Below the pieces are notes generated by a model. That model saw only the letters and a program-made list of their open reading frames with translations, searched no databases and was not told the origin of the DNA. Below, in pieces: positions 11,501 to 22,642 of a DNA stretch of 64,000 nt (position 1 is the stretch's first letter; each line of letters starts with the position of its first letter). This stretch comes from Ostrinia nubilalis (lineage: Eukaryota; Arthropoda; Insecta; Lepidoptera; Crambidae). Made by a program: the position numbers and the translations under genes. Location: assembly GCF_963855985.1 (NCBI RefSeq), contig NC_087107.1, forward strand, positions 6,138,001 to 6,202,000. The letters run 5' to 3'.

Positions 11501-12084
11501 CGAATTACTACGAAACTACGACAAGTCGAGCTATTAAGTTATGAAGAAGTTCTTGTTATATCGGGCTTTCAATCTTGATGCCGCTTCGCATGGACATTAT
11601 CATAATGTCATCAACAATTTTAGTGATGTTTATCACTGAGAAATTGAATTAGTAAATTGAATTAGTAAATTGACCTTTATAGCGATATGAATAAACGTAT
11701 TTGTTCATTATGTATTTGTTTGTCTATTAACGAGTGAATAGTATTTTTAGAAATGTAGGTACGTAGGTAACTTTTATGCCGTAAAGTTATTAAATATAAC
11801 CCGCGTTCCAGCAAACTTGATATGAATATTAAACTTTATTGTTTATAGCTTGTTTCTGACAAACAACTCCATAAGGCACTCAGGGCTCCGTCCGCGTTTC
11901 GCGTCTGTGCGGAATAAATCATAACATGCATCAAGTAACTGTTGAACAGAGGGAACATTTATCACCGGAGTTGGCAACTCAGGATAATCCCGAGGTACTT
12001 TAGGAGGTACTCACCACTTAGCAGGATGAGAATCGCGGCCGCCAGCGCGGCGGTCCGCGGCAGACACGACTCTTCTCTCGCCAT
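5596..12084 (-). CDS. GPI-anchored Ly6/uPAR (quiver-like) protein with long Thr/Met-rich tail, three coding exons
   Basis: Coding exons: 12015-12084 (signal peptide, MAREESCLPRTAALAAAI then ILILLS, donor GTGAGT), 7701-7853 (acceptor TTTTCCAG, donor GTACGT) and 5596-6476 (acceptor TTCCACAG). All introns are phase 1: G|CG gives Ala24 and C|CC gives Pro. The product is about 367 aa. The mature N-terminus carries LQCYWC, PPCDEL, TACDPGYTHC, RYCVKFYQDEC, LHCNST and CPCRGDLCN, about 12 cysteines, the signature of a three-finger Ly6/QVR domain. A roughly 200-residue acidic Thr/Met/Glu-rich tail follows, with imperfect repeats of the type TTKAPEMMMK/VVKEMV. The final residues (NPFILICILAFSISL) form a short hydrophobic tail suited to GPI attachment. 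Known QVR-type members sit at the cell surface and modulate channels or receptors; the specific role here is unknown. ATG at 12084 has a splice-acceptor-like TTCGACAG directly before it, suggesting a 5' UTR intron. Confidence 0.85.
6855..7855 (-). repeat. Six tandem copies of the Ly6 middle exon with splice sites
   Basis: GC-rich tandem array with exon-like units (plus coordinates) 6862-7010 (149 bp), 7034-7163 (130), 7187-7332 (146), 7356-7508 (153), 7532-7677 (146) and 7701-7853 (153). Adjacent units are separated by about 23 bp beginning GTACGT and ending CCCCAG on the minus strand, far too short to be an ordinary intron. Only 7356-7508 and 7701-7853 have a length divisible by three. The others lack 4 bp near their 5' end plus other multiples. 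Units 6862-7010 and 7187-7332 also change the PPC cysteine to Tyr, and unit 7356-7508 has Ser in place of Cys in CYWC. Hence 7701-7853 is taken as the functional exon. Confidence 0.85.
8062..8439 (+). mobile_element. RTE-type non-LTR retrotransposon 3' fragment (second copy)
   Basis: Plus-strand translation from 8063 reads GLIQKLKVAQRVMERAMLG, then RIRNEEIRKRTKVADIA, then a TAG in place of Trp, then further fragments ending EAYVQQWTTYG and stop. It is the same family as 3675-3944 but about 110 bp longer at its 5' side. The nonsense codon and truncation make it a pseudogene. It sits in intron 1 of the Ly6 gene, antisense to that gene. Confidence 0.82.
8868..8945 (+). mobile_element. Short RTE-like 3' fragment
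   Basis: The sequence around GGAAGCCTTTGTCCAGCAGT and GGACGTCATTTGGCTGAG corresponds to the last about 75 bp of the same RTE 3' end (E-A-F-V-Q-Q-W-T-S). It is a tiny, diverged remnant. Similar ends are seen at 54028-54070 and 54715-54760. Confidence 0.55.
8946..12014. other. Remainder of Ly6 intron 1
   Basis: No exon with coding character was found on either strand. Two stretches, 9005-9065 and 9500-9575, share a degenerate block around CATTTATTCAG...CAGCT.GCCGCATCG (see findings). Around 11440-11520 there is a run of near-repeats of the type CTACGAA/GCTACGA. The rest looks like unconstrained AT-rich intron. Confidence 0.5.
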
Positions 12085-12878
12085 CTGTCGAAAAACTTGT
12101 TTAGTTTGTGGTTTCATTTCAATTAGTAAACAAATGAAAACATCTTTCCATTATTCAGCCTTAATTTAGTTTAACTACTATTAATTTACCTGTAGAATAT
12201 AATAAATGTTACGTAACGCTGTTGGAAAATATTAAAAATTAATTATAAAAGGCATTGCTAAAAGGTAAAGACGCGCTTCTTTTATATTAAATTTCTGAAA
12301 TAAAATCACGTCCACTTAATTGTTCATTGTTTTTGCTGTGGGGCAAAGTAGGTATACATATTTGAGTAGTGCTTTTTGTGTAAGTTGGAACTCAAAAGCA
12401 CTCTTAACTAGTTTCTTTAAATTAAAAAGAAAAACTAACGGTTTGTACATGCTTTTCCACCAGTGAATTTATGTTCCATGGTTCAAAAACTTAGCGTCGA
12501 AGAAAACTAACTTACGTGCAATAAAACACACCCTACGAGGCTTTATTTGCAATTTCTACCATTCTTTAAGACTTTTACACCAAGAAGTAAGTATTCAGGT
12601 TTTATTTTCGTTTTCATTTAGTTACTAATAAATAATTGCTTCATACTGGCATACCTTAAGTACTTTTCACTTGATCCTTGTAAGCGCGCTATATTTTTGT
12701 TGTTACATTAGTTGTTGTCTGAATATCTTCGTTCTTCTAAGGAACTACGGGTACTGGCACAGTTGTAACTATCTTGGGACCGACTTCGGGTAGTGTGAGT
12801 TAAAAATTAACTTCAAAGTTTGCAAACTTTTTGAAAGATCGGAACTAGGGGACCGACTTAAGAGATGAATGGAATTGA

Positions 12879-13060
12879 TACCTTTGTTACTAGAGAGCGT
12901 TGAGACTAAGCGATACGAAGCGCGTACGCCAGCGTCAGACCGCCGACTAGCGGCTCCGCGGTGTGTCCGTGACGTAGCCGCGACGTAAACGTGCGTGTGA
13001 CGTGCTGAATTGAATTACGGTCACGTGCGGCGAAACTGTGTCGGTTCCGTACATGCTGTT
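12879..13060 (-). promoter_or_regulatory. CpG-rich stretch, possible 5' UTR exon or promoter of the Ly6 gene
   Basis: This stretch is far richer in CpG than its AT-rich surroundings and lies about 0.8 kb upstream of the Ly6 start codon. On the minus strand it ends at a possible donor (CAAAG|GTATCA near 12879). With the acceptor-like TTCGACAG just before the ATG, this would fit a non-coding first exon. The evidence is composition and position only. Confidence 0.3.
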
Positions 13061-16022
13061 TGTGGTAGTGGGTTAAAAATATCTAGTACAAACGAACCTT
13101 GAAGAAAGCTGGACAATTATTTCTCATGTCCTTGGCTTACATAAATATTTGAAACTTACAAGTTATTAAAAGGAACTAGGTCTGATCGGCTTTGCAGTCG
13201 CTCTAGCCATTTAAGGCATTCTAGAATGCTAGCCTCACAGCACAGTTTGACATTATAACATGAAGACAATGAACTTACATTTTAAGATTATTGTTAATTT
13301 GATTTTACCTTATTTCTTAAAATTTGTCCTCCTAGTGTTACTAGGCGTAATATTATAATATATTTGTGTCATGTACTCAATTTCTGTGGGCTGCGTAGAC
13401 GGCTTCCCCTGGGCCCAGACGGGTACAACCGCAGTGTTTTCGTTCCGCAACCCTTTCATTTTGGGTACAAGGAATAGGTGGATTCTTTTACGTTGTCTTA
13501 ATTAAAAAGAATGGCTAATCCTGGAATTAATTATGTTTTTGTAAATTACTAAAATGTGTAGTAAAAAGTTTTGTTGCCTGCTTTTCCTGTTTACCTATCT
13601 ATTTTATGGTTGTGTGTAGAAACAACAAATATTTTAAAGCTACGTGATATACGACTATATTTTTAAAACAAACTGTAGTAGATGAGTTTTCAACGAAACC
13701 GAACAGCTACCATTAGTCATAGGAACAACAAAATTCTAACTGCGGTTTTCATATTTCAAAACTAAAGTCGGAACTCTGAACAGTATGTACGTAATTATAG
13801 TAAACACATAATGATCGATCAACATCTCTGATTGTAAAGAACGATGACTTTTAGTTCCATTCAATATTGATTCATTCTGTAATAATAAGTGGGTTGGTGA
13901 CACGATCAATCATTATACCTTTAGAATACACTTTGCCTCTTAGCTGGGCTATTTATACGACCCAGTTTGGTTATGCCGTTATGATCAATGGATTACGTTA
14001 TTATTCGTAAGTTTACTGGGACGCTACTTGTTTTTAATAGTTACCTACTTAACTGTAAACTATGTCTTGAAACCAACTGGTCAGTATTTGATAGATGCAT
14101 AATGTCACGACATAAAAATAGAGACGAATACCCAATTATTATAATGCGTCCAATATCACAAGACCGCTAAATATTACCATACCATAATAATTTACCTTAT
14201 AAATCATTATTACATTCACACGCAATAAATAAATAGCAATGGATACTTTATTTAAATATGAATCCCATCTATTACCGCGTGGCGAAGCCATTTTCTCGTT
14301 GTTTTCCGTCGCACATAAAACAGCTTCTTAGAAATAAGGTCGCTCTTTAGAAAATACGATCGTGCAGGGACAATAAATTGAAGCATGAATAAACAGTCCA
14401 AGGAAATAGATTATCGCCCAGACTAGGGCTGTGCGCTCGGGTTTCCCCGAAACGGTTCTATATTTCCCCAGATTTTAATTAAAGTTCTGACATGTGGGCA
14501 TAATTAAGGGCAATTTGACATGCACAATAAGCAATTCCTGTAATATAGCTGAAATTATATTTACTCGTAGTACACCGGTTTCACCGGTTCCTCGTAAGTT
14601 TCGGAGAGTTGTTTGACATAAGTAAAGGTTGCTGATTTTACTATTCACTTTAATCGTCAGATACAGATTTATTATGGGCAAAAGAAGTGTCTACTATCTA
14701 GAAAAGGTTTTGACTATCTAAATAAATAAATAAAAAATGTATTTATTGCCTTTACCAGAACCATTAGACAGGTACAGAAAACAAACATTTTATGATAAAG
14801 GCAGAACACGTTAATCAAATGTTGGTAGGTACTACTGATAGGTAACTTTTCATCTTTGACACGGAATTATTTTTCCTGGAAAATTACAAAGGAAAACTTT
14901 GTAGATTTCTTGGCGGCAGCCCTAAACGTCACTAGCTCCGGGACCGGGGTGTTTTTGCCGGGAATCGATTCGACCGTTACGAGTTTTGTTCCGATATGGA
15001 GATGGTTCCGCTTAGTTTTATTTACCGTTCGTAGTTTGTTGATGAGATTTCTATGTCCATCAGGGGTTTTGCGCTGAAGTGTAGAACTCAATGCTCGATA
15101 TGTTATCTACATGTTTATTTTAAATAAACTTGACGAAATACAAGTAACTAGTGGTGTAATTTTAGTTATTGGTGACGAGTAAGTAGGTAATAAAGCTTCC
15201 TTGTACCTACCGAAATAAATACCTGGACCATCCATGTAAAAATTCCCGTATTATGATTAAAAGGGAATATTTTTCAAAGTACTAATAATTTTGTTTCTTG
15301 TTAGTAATTAATTATTTAGTCGTTATTATATAAAACTGTAGATAACTCTACCATACTAACTGCACACACTGCTTCCCAAAGAGTTATTTCTTAAGCACTA
15401 ACTTCTTTGATTTTTAAAAACTTTCAGCTTGATCTACCTACGTAAATATAACTATCAAATACTTTAATTGGTTCATCAAACAAATAAAATATTTTTCTTT
15501 CTTTCTAAATACATAGGAAATTGTCTACGTATTCCTATTTAACAACATACAAAATAATACTGTAGTGTAGAACCGTGGAGATCTGGTAATTTGCTTTGTT
15601 TGTTGAGGCGTGAGAGTAACTTGACCGCAATCCCAGGCCGGGTTCCGATCGAGTTTTGGCCGCGTTTCATGTGTATTTATTTCACACCACTACAGAAACA
15701 TTGGAGCTGTAATTCAAGGGAATGTAATAACGTTTGTAATTTAATTATTTATGTTAGCATTTCATGGCAAGTAGACTAGGTGAAATCGCATTTGGATTTG
15801 AAGGGGAAATAAGACGTCAAGGATTTATACATAGCAACATAGGAAATATAACACCAATTTTACTAACTTATGTAATTGTATCTCTCAGCACTCAGATCAT
15901 AGTTCTATGATCTGAGTCTCAGCACCTCTTTAGTTGTATGAGTACAACTAAGTTTCGTCGGCGCGCTTTTCTTCTGAAGCTGCAATGATCAGGATTTTAC
16001 GAATAACATGCAGTATTAGGTA
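13061..16022. other. Intergenic AT-rich DNA, no gene seen
   Basis: Short ORFs here (for example 13988-14170 and 14856-15077) show no family motif and no coding-like composition. A perfect 13-bp palindrome at 15890-15917 is reported separately. Otherwise nothing is recognisable. Confidence 0.5.
15890..15917. repeat. Perfect 13-bp palindrome flanked by 8-bp direct repeats
   Basis: ACTCAGATCATAG and its exact reverse complement are separated by TT. CTCAGCAC occurs just before, overlapping the left arm by two bases (15884-15891), and immediately after (15918-15925). Confidence 0.6.
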
Positions 16023-16207
16023 CAGTAGAATACCGTGTCGTACGACGTCGCTTATAACGACCGACCGCTTTTAGCGACGCATATTTATGATTTGGTTGGT
16101 TGATTTATTGAGAAATAACGTCAAAAATTACTTCAGTAGTACGACGTCCGGATAGTACGATGTAATATCATCGGTCCCTTGAGCGTCGTTATAATCGGAT
16201 TCTACTG
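16023..16207. mobile_element. Tigger/pogo-like MITE (185 bp)
   Basis: The element begins CAGTAGAATACCG after a TA dinucleotide and ends GGATTCTACTG, giving terminal inverted repeats CAGTAGAAT. The subterminal TATAACGACC and CGTTATAA also pair. CAGTAGAA ends with TA insertion are typical of pogo/Tigger elements. There is no ORF, so it is non-autonomous. The right-hand TA has become TG. Confidence 0.7.
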
Positions 16208-16707
16208 TGTGTGTGTTCTCCTTTTTCAATAAAAACTAAGTTCACTTATATGACTCAAGTGTTAAAGCGTAGCTAACATTTATGTTAATACTGACATTAG
16301 TCACCAGCACCTGTTATTCAGTCGTCGCATTACTGGAGCCATTCATCTCGCATAAAGCATTTGATAAAAGTCTGAGATTGGCGCGGCTGCGGTAGGTGAG
16401 CAGTCCACAATGCGGTGCGAGCTGGCATTGTGGGATGTAGGTCATCGAGGCATTGGAAGCTTGGCTGCATTGCGACGACTCTAATGATATGCATCCAGAC
16501 TGACAAATAGTATGCCAGTAGTTCAGAATTTTAAATCAGATTATTTGATATCTCAAACAATACTCATCACACGTTGTTTCCCGCTGAAAACCAGCTTCTC
16601 GACATGACGTTTTGTCAAGTCGCGATATTTGCTGAGTGGGCGCCTGTTCAGCATATTTTTAAGATATTATGTCTACTTTTGTTTTGTCCGTCACATTGTT
16701 ATCTATA

Positions 16708-16962
16708 TCTATATACTTATAATAAATCTGTAGAGAGGTCAATTCTGTACATGAAATATATTTTCAAAATAACTATCAGGGGGTGATTAGTGATCGATAC
16801 TGATGCCAAAAATGCAATCAGTAAAATTTTTGTCTGTCTGTCTGTCTGTCTGTCTGTATGTTCCTTATAGAAACAAAAACTACTCGACGGATTTTAACGA
16901 AACTTGGTACAATTATTCTTCATACTCCTGGGCAGGTTATAGGATACTTAGGAATTCCCACG
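16708..16962 (+). mobile_element. Lep1-type Helitron copy 1, left part
   Basis: It starts TCTATATACTTATAATAAAT after an A and contains the (GTCT)n microsatellite at about 16831-16856 and the sequence CTACTCGACGGATTTTAACG. It breaks at 16962, exactly where the LTR element starts, and continues at 22158. It is a non-autonomous rolling-circle element of the common lepidopteran Lep1 type; the family name is from recall. Confidence 0.72.
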
Positions 16963-18491
16963 TGTAGCGTTGCAGTTTTGCTGTTTTTCACAAATTTAGT
17001 TTCTTACTCGATATTTGGATTTAGGATACCACTAGCGACATCTATTGGCGTGGTTTGGAATTAATTTGCAATAGGTGGCGCTTTTTGCTCAGTCAATTCA
17101 AATATATTTTATTGAAACATTTCCTAATGTTTTTATTTTGATTATTCTATTTTTTAATAGAATATTTTCAGTGTTCAGGAGATTGTTTTCATCATGGTTT
17201 TTATTAGTATTTACTTTTTACCTAAGCGGCGAAACGAAACGTCTTGCGATGTCGATGACTCGCAGGCTGTCAGTTGAGCTGTCAAATCACTTTGGAATTT
17301 TGGTCGATCTTGCGCAACCGCAATTTTATTATTTTCGGGGATGTAACCCCCTGTGTTTCAAATCGTGGAATGCAGAATGCATCCACGATAATTTCTTAAT
17401 ATATTTTTAAAATAAACACACATGAGGTAAGTTCCCGTCGGAGAATTTATTTATTTTTTCGTGATTGATAATTTTCGTATTCCAGTACGTGGTATTTCAT
17501 GTAATCGTTTCTTTCAGAAATTCCCTAAATCGTATTCGGATGAGGGTATTGGGATGCTGAAAACTGCGAGTGAAGTTTAAATTAGCGAGCAGTTTTCGTG
17601 AGTATTTGTTTCCCATTGCGGTTTTTTTCATAACCTAATGCCACGTTCCACTTGTGATTCTGACACTCGTATTTTTCGTTTCAGATGCGGGATTTCATAT
17701 TTTACAATATTTCATAATTTTACAAATGTTATAGTTCAAACATTTCAAATTTTATATTTTATATTTCATATTCTACGATTTTACATTTCATATTTTAGAT
17801 ATTTCAATATTTCATATTGATTTCTATAATTATTACTCCTTTCTGAACTGCTGATCTCTTCGCATTTCCTCCTTGTCATCAAACCTCTGTCTCTGCAAGA
17901 GTGTGAACGCTTTCCTGCCGAGGAGATGCAAGAGTTTCATCTGGCACTGTGCGCTTGAGGCCGTGGAGGACGCTGCTTGTGGCCTAAAAGTGTGCGAGAC
18001 CCGTTGGACCCCGGAAGAAGAGAGGAACGTTCAGGGTAACGGCTTATAACCGCATGGCTTCCAAGGTACCCACTTTTTCCATCCTTCAAGTAGGAGTCTT
18101 TCTGACCTGACTTCGCGCAGTTATCTTAACTAGTAGAGTCTTTTTAATATTTAGGCTGAGTTTTAAGAAATTTGTAGTGGCAATAATATTCACCAAACCG
18201 AACCTAATTAACGACCCTGAATCCCTTGAGATTGGCACTATTACAGTAGTTATTATAATATGGTAATTGTTAACTGTATACGAGCATACGAGATAAAAAT
18301 AAATTGTGTCAATTGAGAGGGAGCTGTTTTATTTACATTTCTAATTACAACACAAGGAACGGTAACTTATATAAATTTCTGCAAGCCGGACAACCTCTTT
18401 TCACGTGCAGACAACTCACCATCTTCTCAGTCTGCACCGGTGGCGGTTCAATTCCAGTCACCAAGCCGCCAGGAAAAAATCCTTTCTTGCA
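16963..18491 (+). repeat. 5' LTR of the LARD-like element
   Basis: 1529 bp, TG...CA ends, matched by 20629-22157. It contains an AT-rich stretch of degenerate ATTTCATATTT repeats at about 17690-17820. AATAAA occurs in two places, near 17411 and 18297, of which the latter precedes the LTR end. Confidence 0.92.
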
Positions 18492-20118
18492 GTGGCGCCC
18501 ATCTTTTGATGTTTATTATTGCCATCCTTTTTATGAAGTTTATGGGTGGAAAGCCAATAAAAGAAGCAACATTGTGTGCTGACTATCCGCTCATACACTT
18601 CTATTTTATTGTTAAAATTTTTTATTAGGGAATCTCTCATGTGTGTGCTGTTGTTTGTCTTGTTTTTTTTGTTGTAATTTATTTTATTTGTGGTGCCCAC
18701 ATAATTTTTTTTATTTAGGTTGTCAACTTTAAACTTATTATGTTAACCATTATAACAGAGCGTACTACTCTATATGAGGTTAGTTTACATGATGTTAGGT
18801 TACATATTTTTTGTGTTGCAACTCTTATTTTGTATATTGTGTTGGGACAAGTAAGTAACATTTTTTTTGTTAGGTTATATTTATTTTATACCTACACTGC
18901 TTTTGGGCTTTATAGCTTATAACTTTTAGTTACTTACTTTAGTTATCTGTTTTTTCATACAAGACAAACACAGTTTTAGTTTTAATTTTAGTGTTTATTT
19001 ATTTGTACTCATAATAAGTAAATACATAATGTATTTTTAAAGTACCTACCTGGATATTTTGTTTAATTAAAGCTAACTGATAACTTTAATATTGTTTATG
19101 TTATGTACTTAGGTAACAAATTGCTTTTGTGTCACCATGGACATATAACTTTTATTTTATGTTACCTAGTACACATTAGTTTGTATTACATAATGTTAGC
19201 ATAATATTATAACCTTTTTTGAAATTAATTAATTTAATTTGGCAAAATTTTTATAACTTAAGGCAGATATTCCTATTAGTTATTTAGGCATTATACTGCA
19301 GTGTATTATAAGGTTTGGTACATAATGTTATTACTGGCTAGTGAGTTGTTTGTGGGTACACTTGCTAACTTGTTAATTTTTATACGGGAATAACTTAATT
19401 GATTATTTTTTGGTTTTGATAACAATTAAAAGTTATTAATTTTAGTAAAGTGCCATTCTTCTTGTATAGCTTTTGTGTAGTTTAATAATTAATATTAATA
19501 ATTTTCAACTAACTTTTGGAAAATATTTTTGCCACATAGTTTTTTTTTCAAAAATAATTTTATTAGGCTACCTTCTTTAAGGAAGTTTTTTTTTGAAATT
19601 ATAGTTATGCCAAGGTTATCAGTCGTAGGACTTAGGATTTTTTATTTCTGGGTAGGTAGGTATTTTACTTTCATAACTAACTTGAGTTTAGTTTATAGAA
19701 TTTTTTTTTTTACACACTCGTATTGTGTAATGTTTTCCTGTTGGTATTTTATTAACGGATTCAATTATAGCAAAATTTTTTTATGGACACAATCGAGTTG
19801 TCGGGTATCTGCTACAGTTTTGCCTCGGTGCTTTATCTGTAACTTAAAGTTCAGATATACTTTTTTTCCAGAGATTTTATCTCTGTGTTTTTGTTTTGTT
19901 TTGTGTGAGTGCTATGTATCTCCTATATACATGCCTCGTTTGTTTTGTTTTTTCCAGGGATGACATCATGTGCTTTTATGCACTATTCCCTGTGTTTTGT
20001 GTTTTGTTGCGATGACGTCCAATTTATATTGTGGCCAGCGACATTTTTGTTCTGTGGTTTTTATAACCCAGACATTTTTTCTAGGGACGACATGTGTTGA
20101 AATATACACTTTCCCTAG

Positions 20119-20276
20119 GGCCCACTGGATGGCTATTCCAGAAAATATGTTCGTAATGGCCGAAATAGCCTTACAACGTTACTGGGGATTCGAGTACCAC
20201 TGGTTCACAGTTGGGACTCTATGGGGAATTTTGAATGCAGGTGGCAAGCAGTATAATTTGAAACTGATGCTTACAG
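20119..20276 (+). other. Exon-like coding-composition block inside the LARD interior
   Basis: This 158-bp stretch is preceded by TTTCCCTAG and followed by GTATGA after TTACAG, so both edges look like splice sites. One plus-strand frame (codons from 20120) reads through without a stop, with segments such as AHWMAIPENMFVMAEIALQR and GFEYHWFTVGTLWGILNAGG. Its base composition is balanced, unlike the T-rich flanks. I do not recognise the protein. It may be a captured host exon or a chance ORF. Confidence 0.35.
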
Positions 20277-20628
20277 GTATGAAAGAGAGGTATGAAAGAT
20301 GATTGTATGTTAGTGTTGGGTTTCATTTATGCTCGGACAGCAGAGATTGTTTTAGGTTTGAAGAACATCAGTCCTGGTAGTTGGTTTTCATCTGGTTTGT
20401 TTTGCTTAGTGAAAAGTCAGTTTGTTTTTGCTCCTGTCATGTCAGCATACCCTACAACTCGTTGTTTGTTTTCTCGATTATTTTTTTTTTCAGTTGAAGT
20501 TTCTGCTGGAACGTTTTCTTTTGAGGTCTTTCTGCGTTTAGACACATTTTTTTTTTCTTTTTCAGTTTGTAGTTCGCTGAGGGCAGCTCAGATTCTTTCT
20601 CCGTGCGAATGTCTAGGGGGGAGGGTAT

Positions 20629-22157
20629 TGTAGCGTTGCAGTTTTGCTGTTTTTCACAAATTTAGTTTCTTACTCGATATTTGGATTTAGGATACCACTA
20701 GCGACATCTATTGGCGTGGTTTGGAATTAATTTGCAATAGGTGGCGCTTTTTGCTCAGTCAATTCAAATATATTTTATTGAAACATTTCCTAATGTTTTT
20801 ATTTTGATTATTCTATTTTTTAATAGAATATTTTCAGTGTTCAGGAGATTGTTTTCATCATGGTTTTTATTAGTATTTACTTTTTACCTAAGCGGCGAAA
20901 CGAAACGTCTTGCGATGTCGATGACTCGCAGGCTGTCAGTTGAGCTGTCAAATCACTTTGGAATTTTGGTCGATCTTGCGCAACCGCAATTTTATTATTT
21001 TCGGGGATGTAACCCCCTGTGTTTCAAATCGTGGAATGCAGAATGCATCCACGATAATTTCTTAATATATTTTTAAAATAAACACACATGAGGTAAGTTC
21101 CCGTCGGAGAATTTATTTATTTTTTCGTGATTGATAATTTTCGTATTCCAGTACGTGGTATTTCATGTAATCGTTTCTTTCAGAAATTCCCTAAATCGTA
21201 TTCGGATGAGGGTATTGGGATGCTGAAAACTGCGAGTGAAGTTTAAATTAGCGAGCAGTTTTCGTGAGTATTTGTTTCCCATTGCGGTTTTTTTCATAAC
21301 CTAATGCCACGTTCCACTTGTGATTCTGACACTCGTATTTTTCGTTTCAGATGCGGGATTTCATATTTTACAATATTTCATAATTTTACAAATGTTATAG
21401 TTCAAACATTTCAAATTTTATATTTTATATTTCATATTCTACGATTTTACATTTCATATTTTAGATATTTCAATATTTCATATTGATTTCTATAATTATT
21501 ACTCCTTTCTGAACTGCTGATCTCTTCGCATTTCCTCCTTGTCATCAAACCTCTGTCTCTGCAAGAGTGTGAACGCTTTCCTGCCGAGGAGATGCAAGAG
21601 TTTCATCTGGCACTGTGCGCTTGAGGCCGTGGAGGACGCTGCTTGTGGCCTAAAAGTGTGCGAGACCCGTTGGACCCCGGAAGAAGAGAGGAACGTTCAG
21701 GGTAACGGCTTATAACCGCATGGCTTCCAAGGTACCCACTTTTTCCATCCTTCAAGTAGGAGTCTTTCTGACCTGACTTCGCGCAGTTATCTTAACTAGT
21801 AGAGTCTTTTTAATATTTAGGCTGAGTTTTAAGAAATTTGTAGTGGCAATAATATTCACCAAACCGAACCTAATTAACGACCCTGAATCCCTTGAGATTG
21901 GCACTATTACAGTAGTTATTATAATATGGTAATTGTTAACTGTATACGAGCATACGAGATAAAAATAAATTGTGTCAATTGAGAGGGAGCTGTTTTATTT
22001 ACATTTCTAATTACAACACAAGGAACGGTAACTTATATAAATTTCTGCAAGCCGGACAACCTCTTTTCACGTGCAGACAACTCACCATCTTCTCAGTCTG
22101 CACCGGTGGCGGTTCAATTCCAGTCACCAAGCCGCCAGGAAAAAATCCTACCTTGCA
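20629..22157 (+). repeat. 3' LTR of the LARD-like element
   Basis: Same 1529 bp as 16963-18491, preceded by the polypurine tract at about 20615-20625 and followed by the target duplication CACG. The near-terminal ACC in place of TTC (CCTACCTTGCA against CCTTTCTTGCA) is the only difference noted. Confidence 0.92.
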
Positions 22158-22642
22158 CACGGGAACGGGCATTAGCGGGAAAATCCTTTTGTATGAAAAA
22201 TCTAAACCGCTTAAGTTAGACGCTTGAAATTTGGCAAGCAGGTACCTTAGTAAACTTAAAGCTTAGTTATAACAGGATATTGCAAAATTCCTACGGGAAC
22301 GGGAATTAGCGAGAAAAAACATTTGTATGAAAAAATCTAAGCCACGTAAGATAGACGCTTGAAATTTGGCATGCAGGTACCTGAGTAAATTTAAAGCTTA
22401 GTTACAACAGGATATTGCAAAATTCCCACGGGAACTGGAATTAGCGGGAAATTCCTCTTGTATGACTGACTCACTGACATACCCACGCACAGCCTAAACG
22501 GCTAAACGTAGGCACTTGAAATTTATAAGGGACGTAGCTTAGGTAAAGTAGAGGTGCACTAAGAAAGGAATTCCCGAAATTCCCACACGAACAGGAATTA
22601 CCGGGAAAATCCTTTTGTATGAAAAATCTAAACCGCTTAAGT
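22158..22642 (+). mobile_element. Lep1-type Helitron copy 1, right part
   Basis: It continues copy 1 after the LTR insertion (ACGGGAACGGGCATTAGCGG and following), with internal subrepeats of the type CGCTTGAAATTTGGCA...CAGGATATTGCAAAATTCC. It ends abruptly at AAACCGCTTAAGT, where copy 2 begins, and lacks the Helitron 3' hairpin and CTAG. Confidence 0.7.

Larger units (their letters stand above)
16963..22157 (+). mobile_element. LTR retrotransposon with 1529-bp LTRs and no pol (LARD-like)
   Basis: Direct repeats at 16963-18491 and 20629-22157 are each 1529 bp, begin TGTAGC and end TTGCA, and are flanked by the 4-bp duplication CACG (16959-16962 and 22158-22161). A primer-binding-like TGGCGCCCA follows the left LTR at about 18493, and a polypurine tract AGGGGGGAGGG precedes the right LTR. 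The 2137-bp interior is T-rich and has no gag, protease, RT or integrase ORF. It is therefore a large non-autonomous derivative that must use enzymes from another element. The LTRs differ at only two positions that I can see (near their 3' ends), so the insertion is young. It sits inside a Helitron. Confidence 0.93.

Noticed and set aside
16831..16860. (GTCT)n array as a CRISPR-like or regulatory repeat
   Set aside because: It is the internal microsatellite of the Lep1-type Helitron and recurs at 22765.
17075..17410. 111-codon ORF, repeated at 20741-21076
   Set aside because: It is duplicated only because it lies in both LTRs of one element and shows no protein motif.
19529..20633. Plus-strand ORFs in the LARD interior as gag or env
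   Set aside because: They are Phe/Leu/Cys-rich because the DNA is T-rich, with no capsid, zinc-knuckle, protease or RT motif. Only the short block 20119-20276 is kept as a question.
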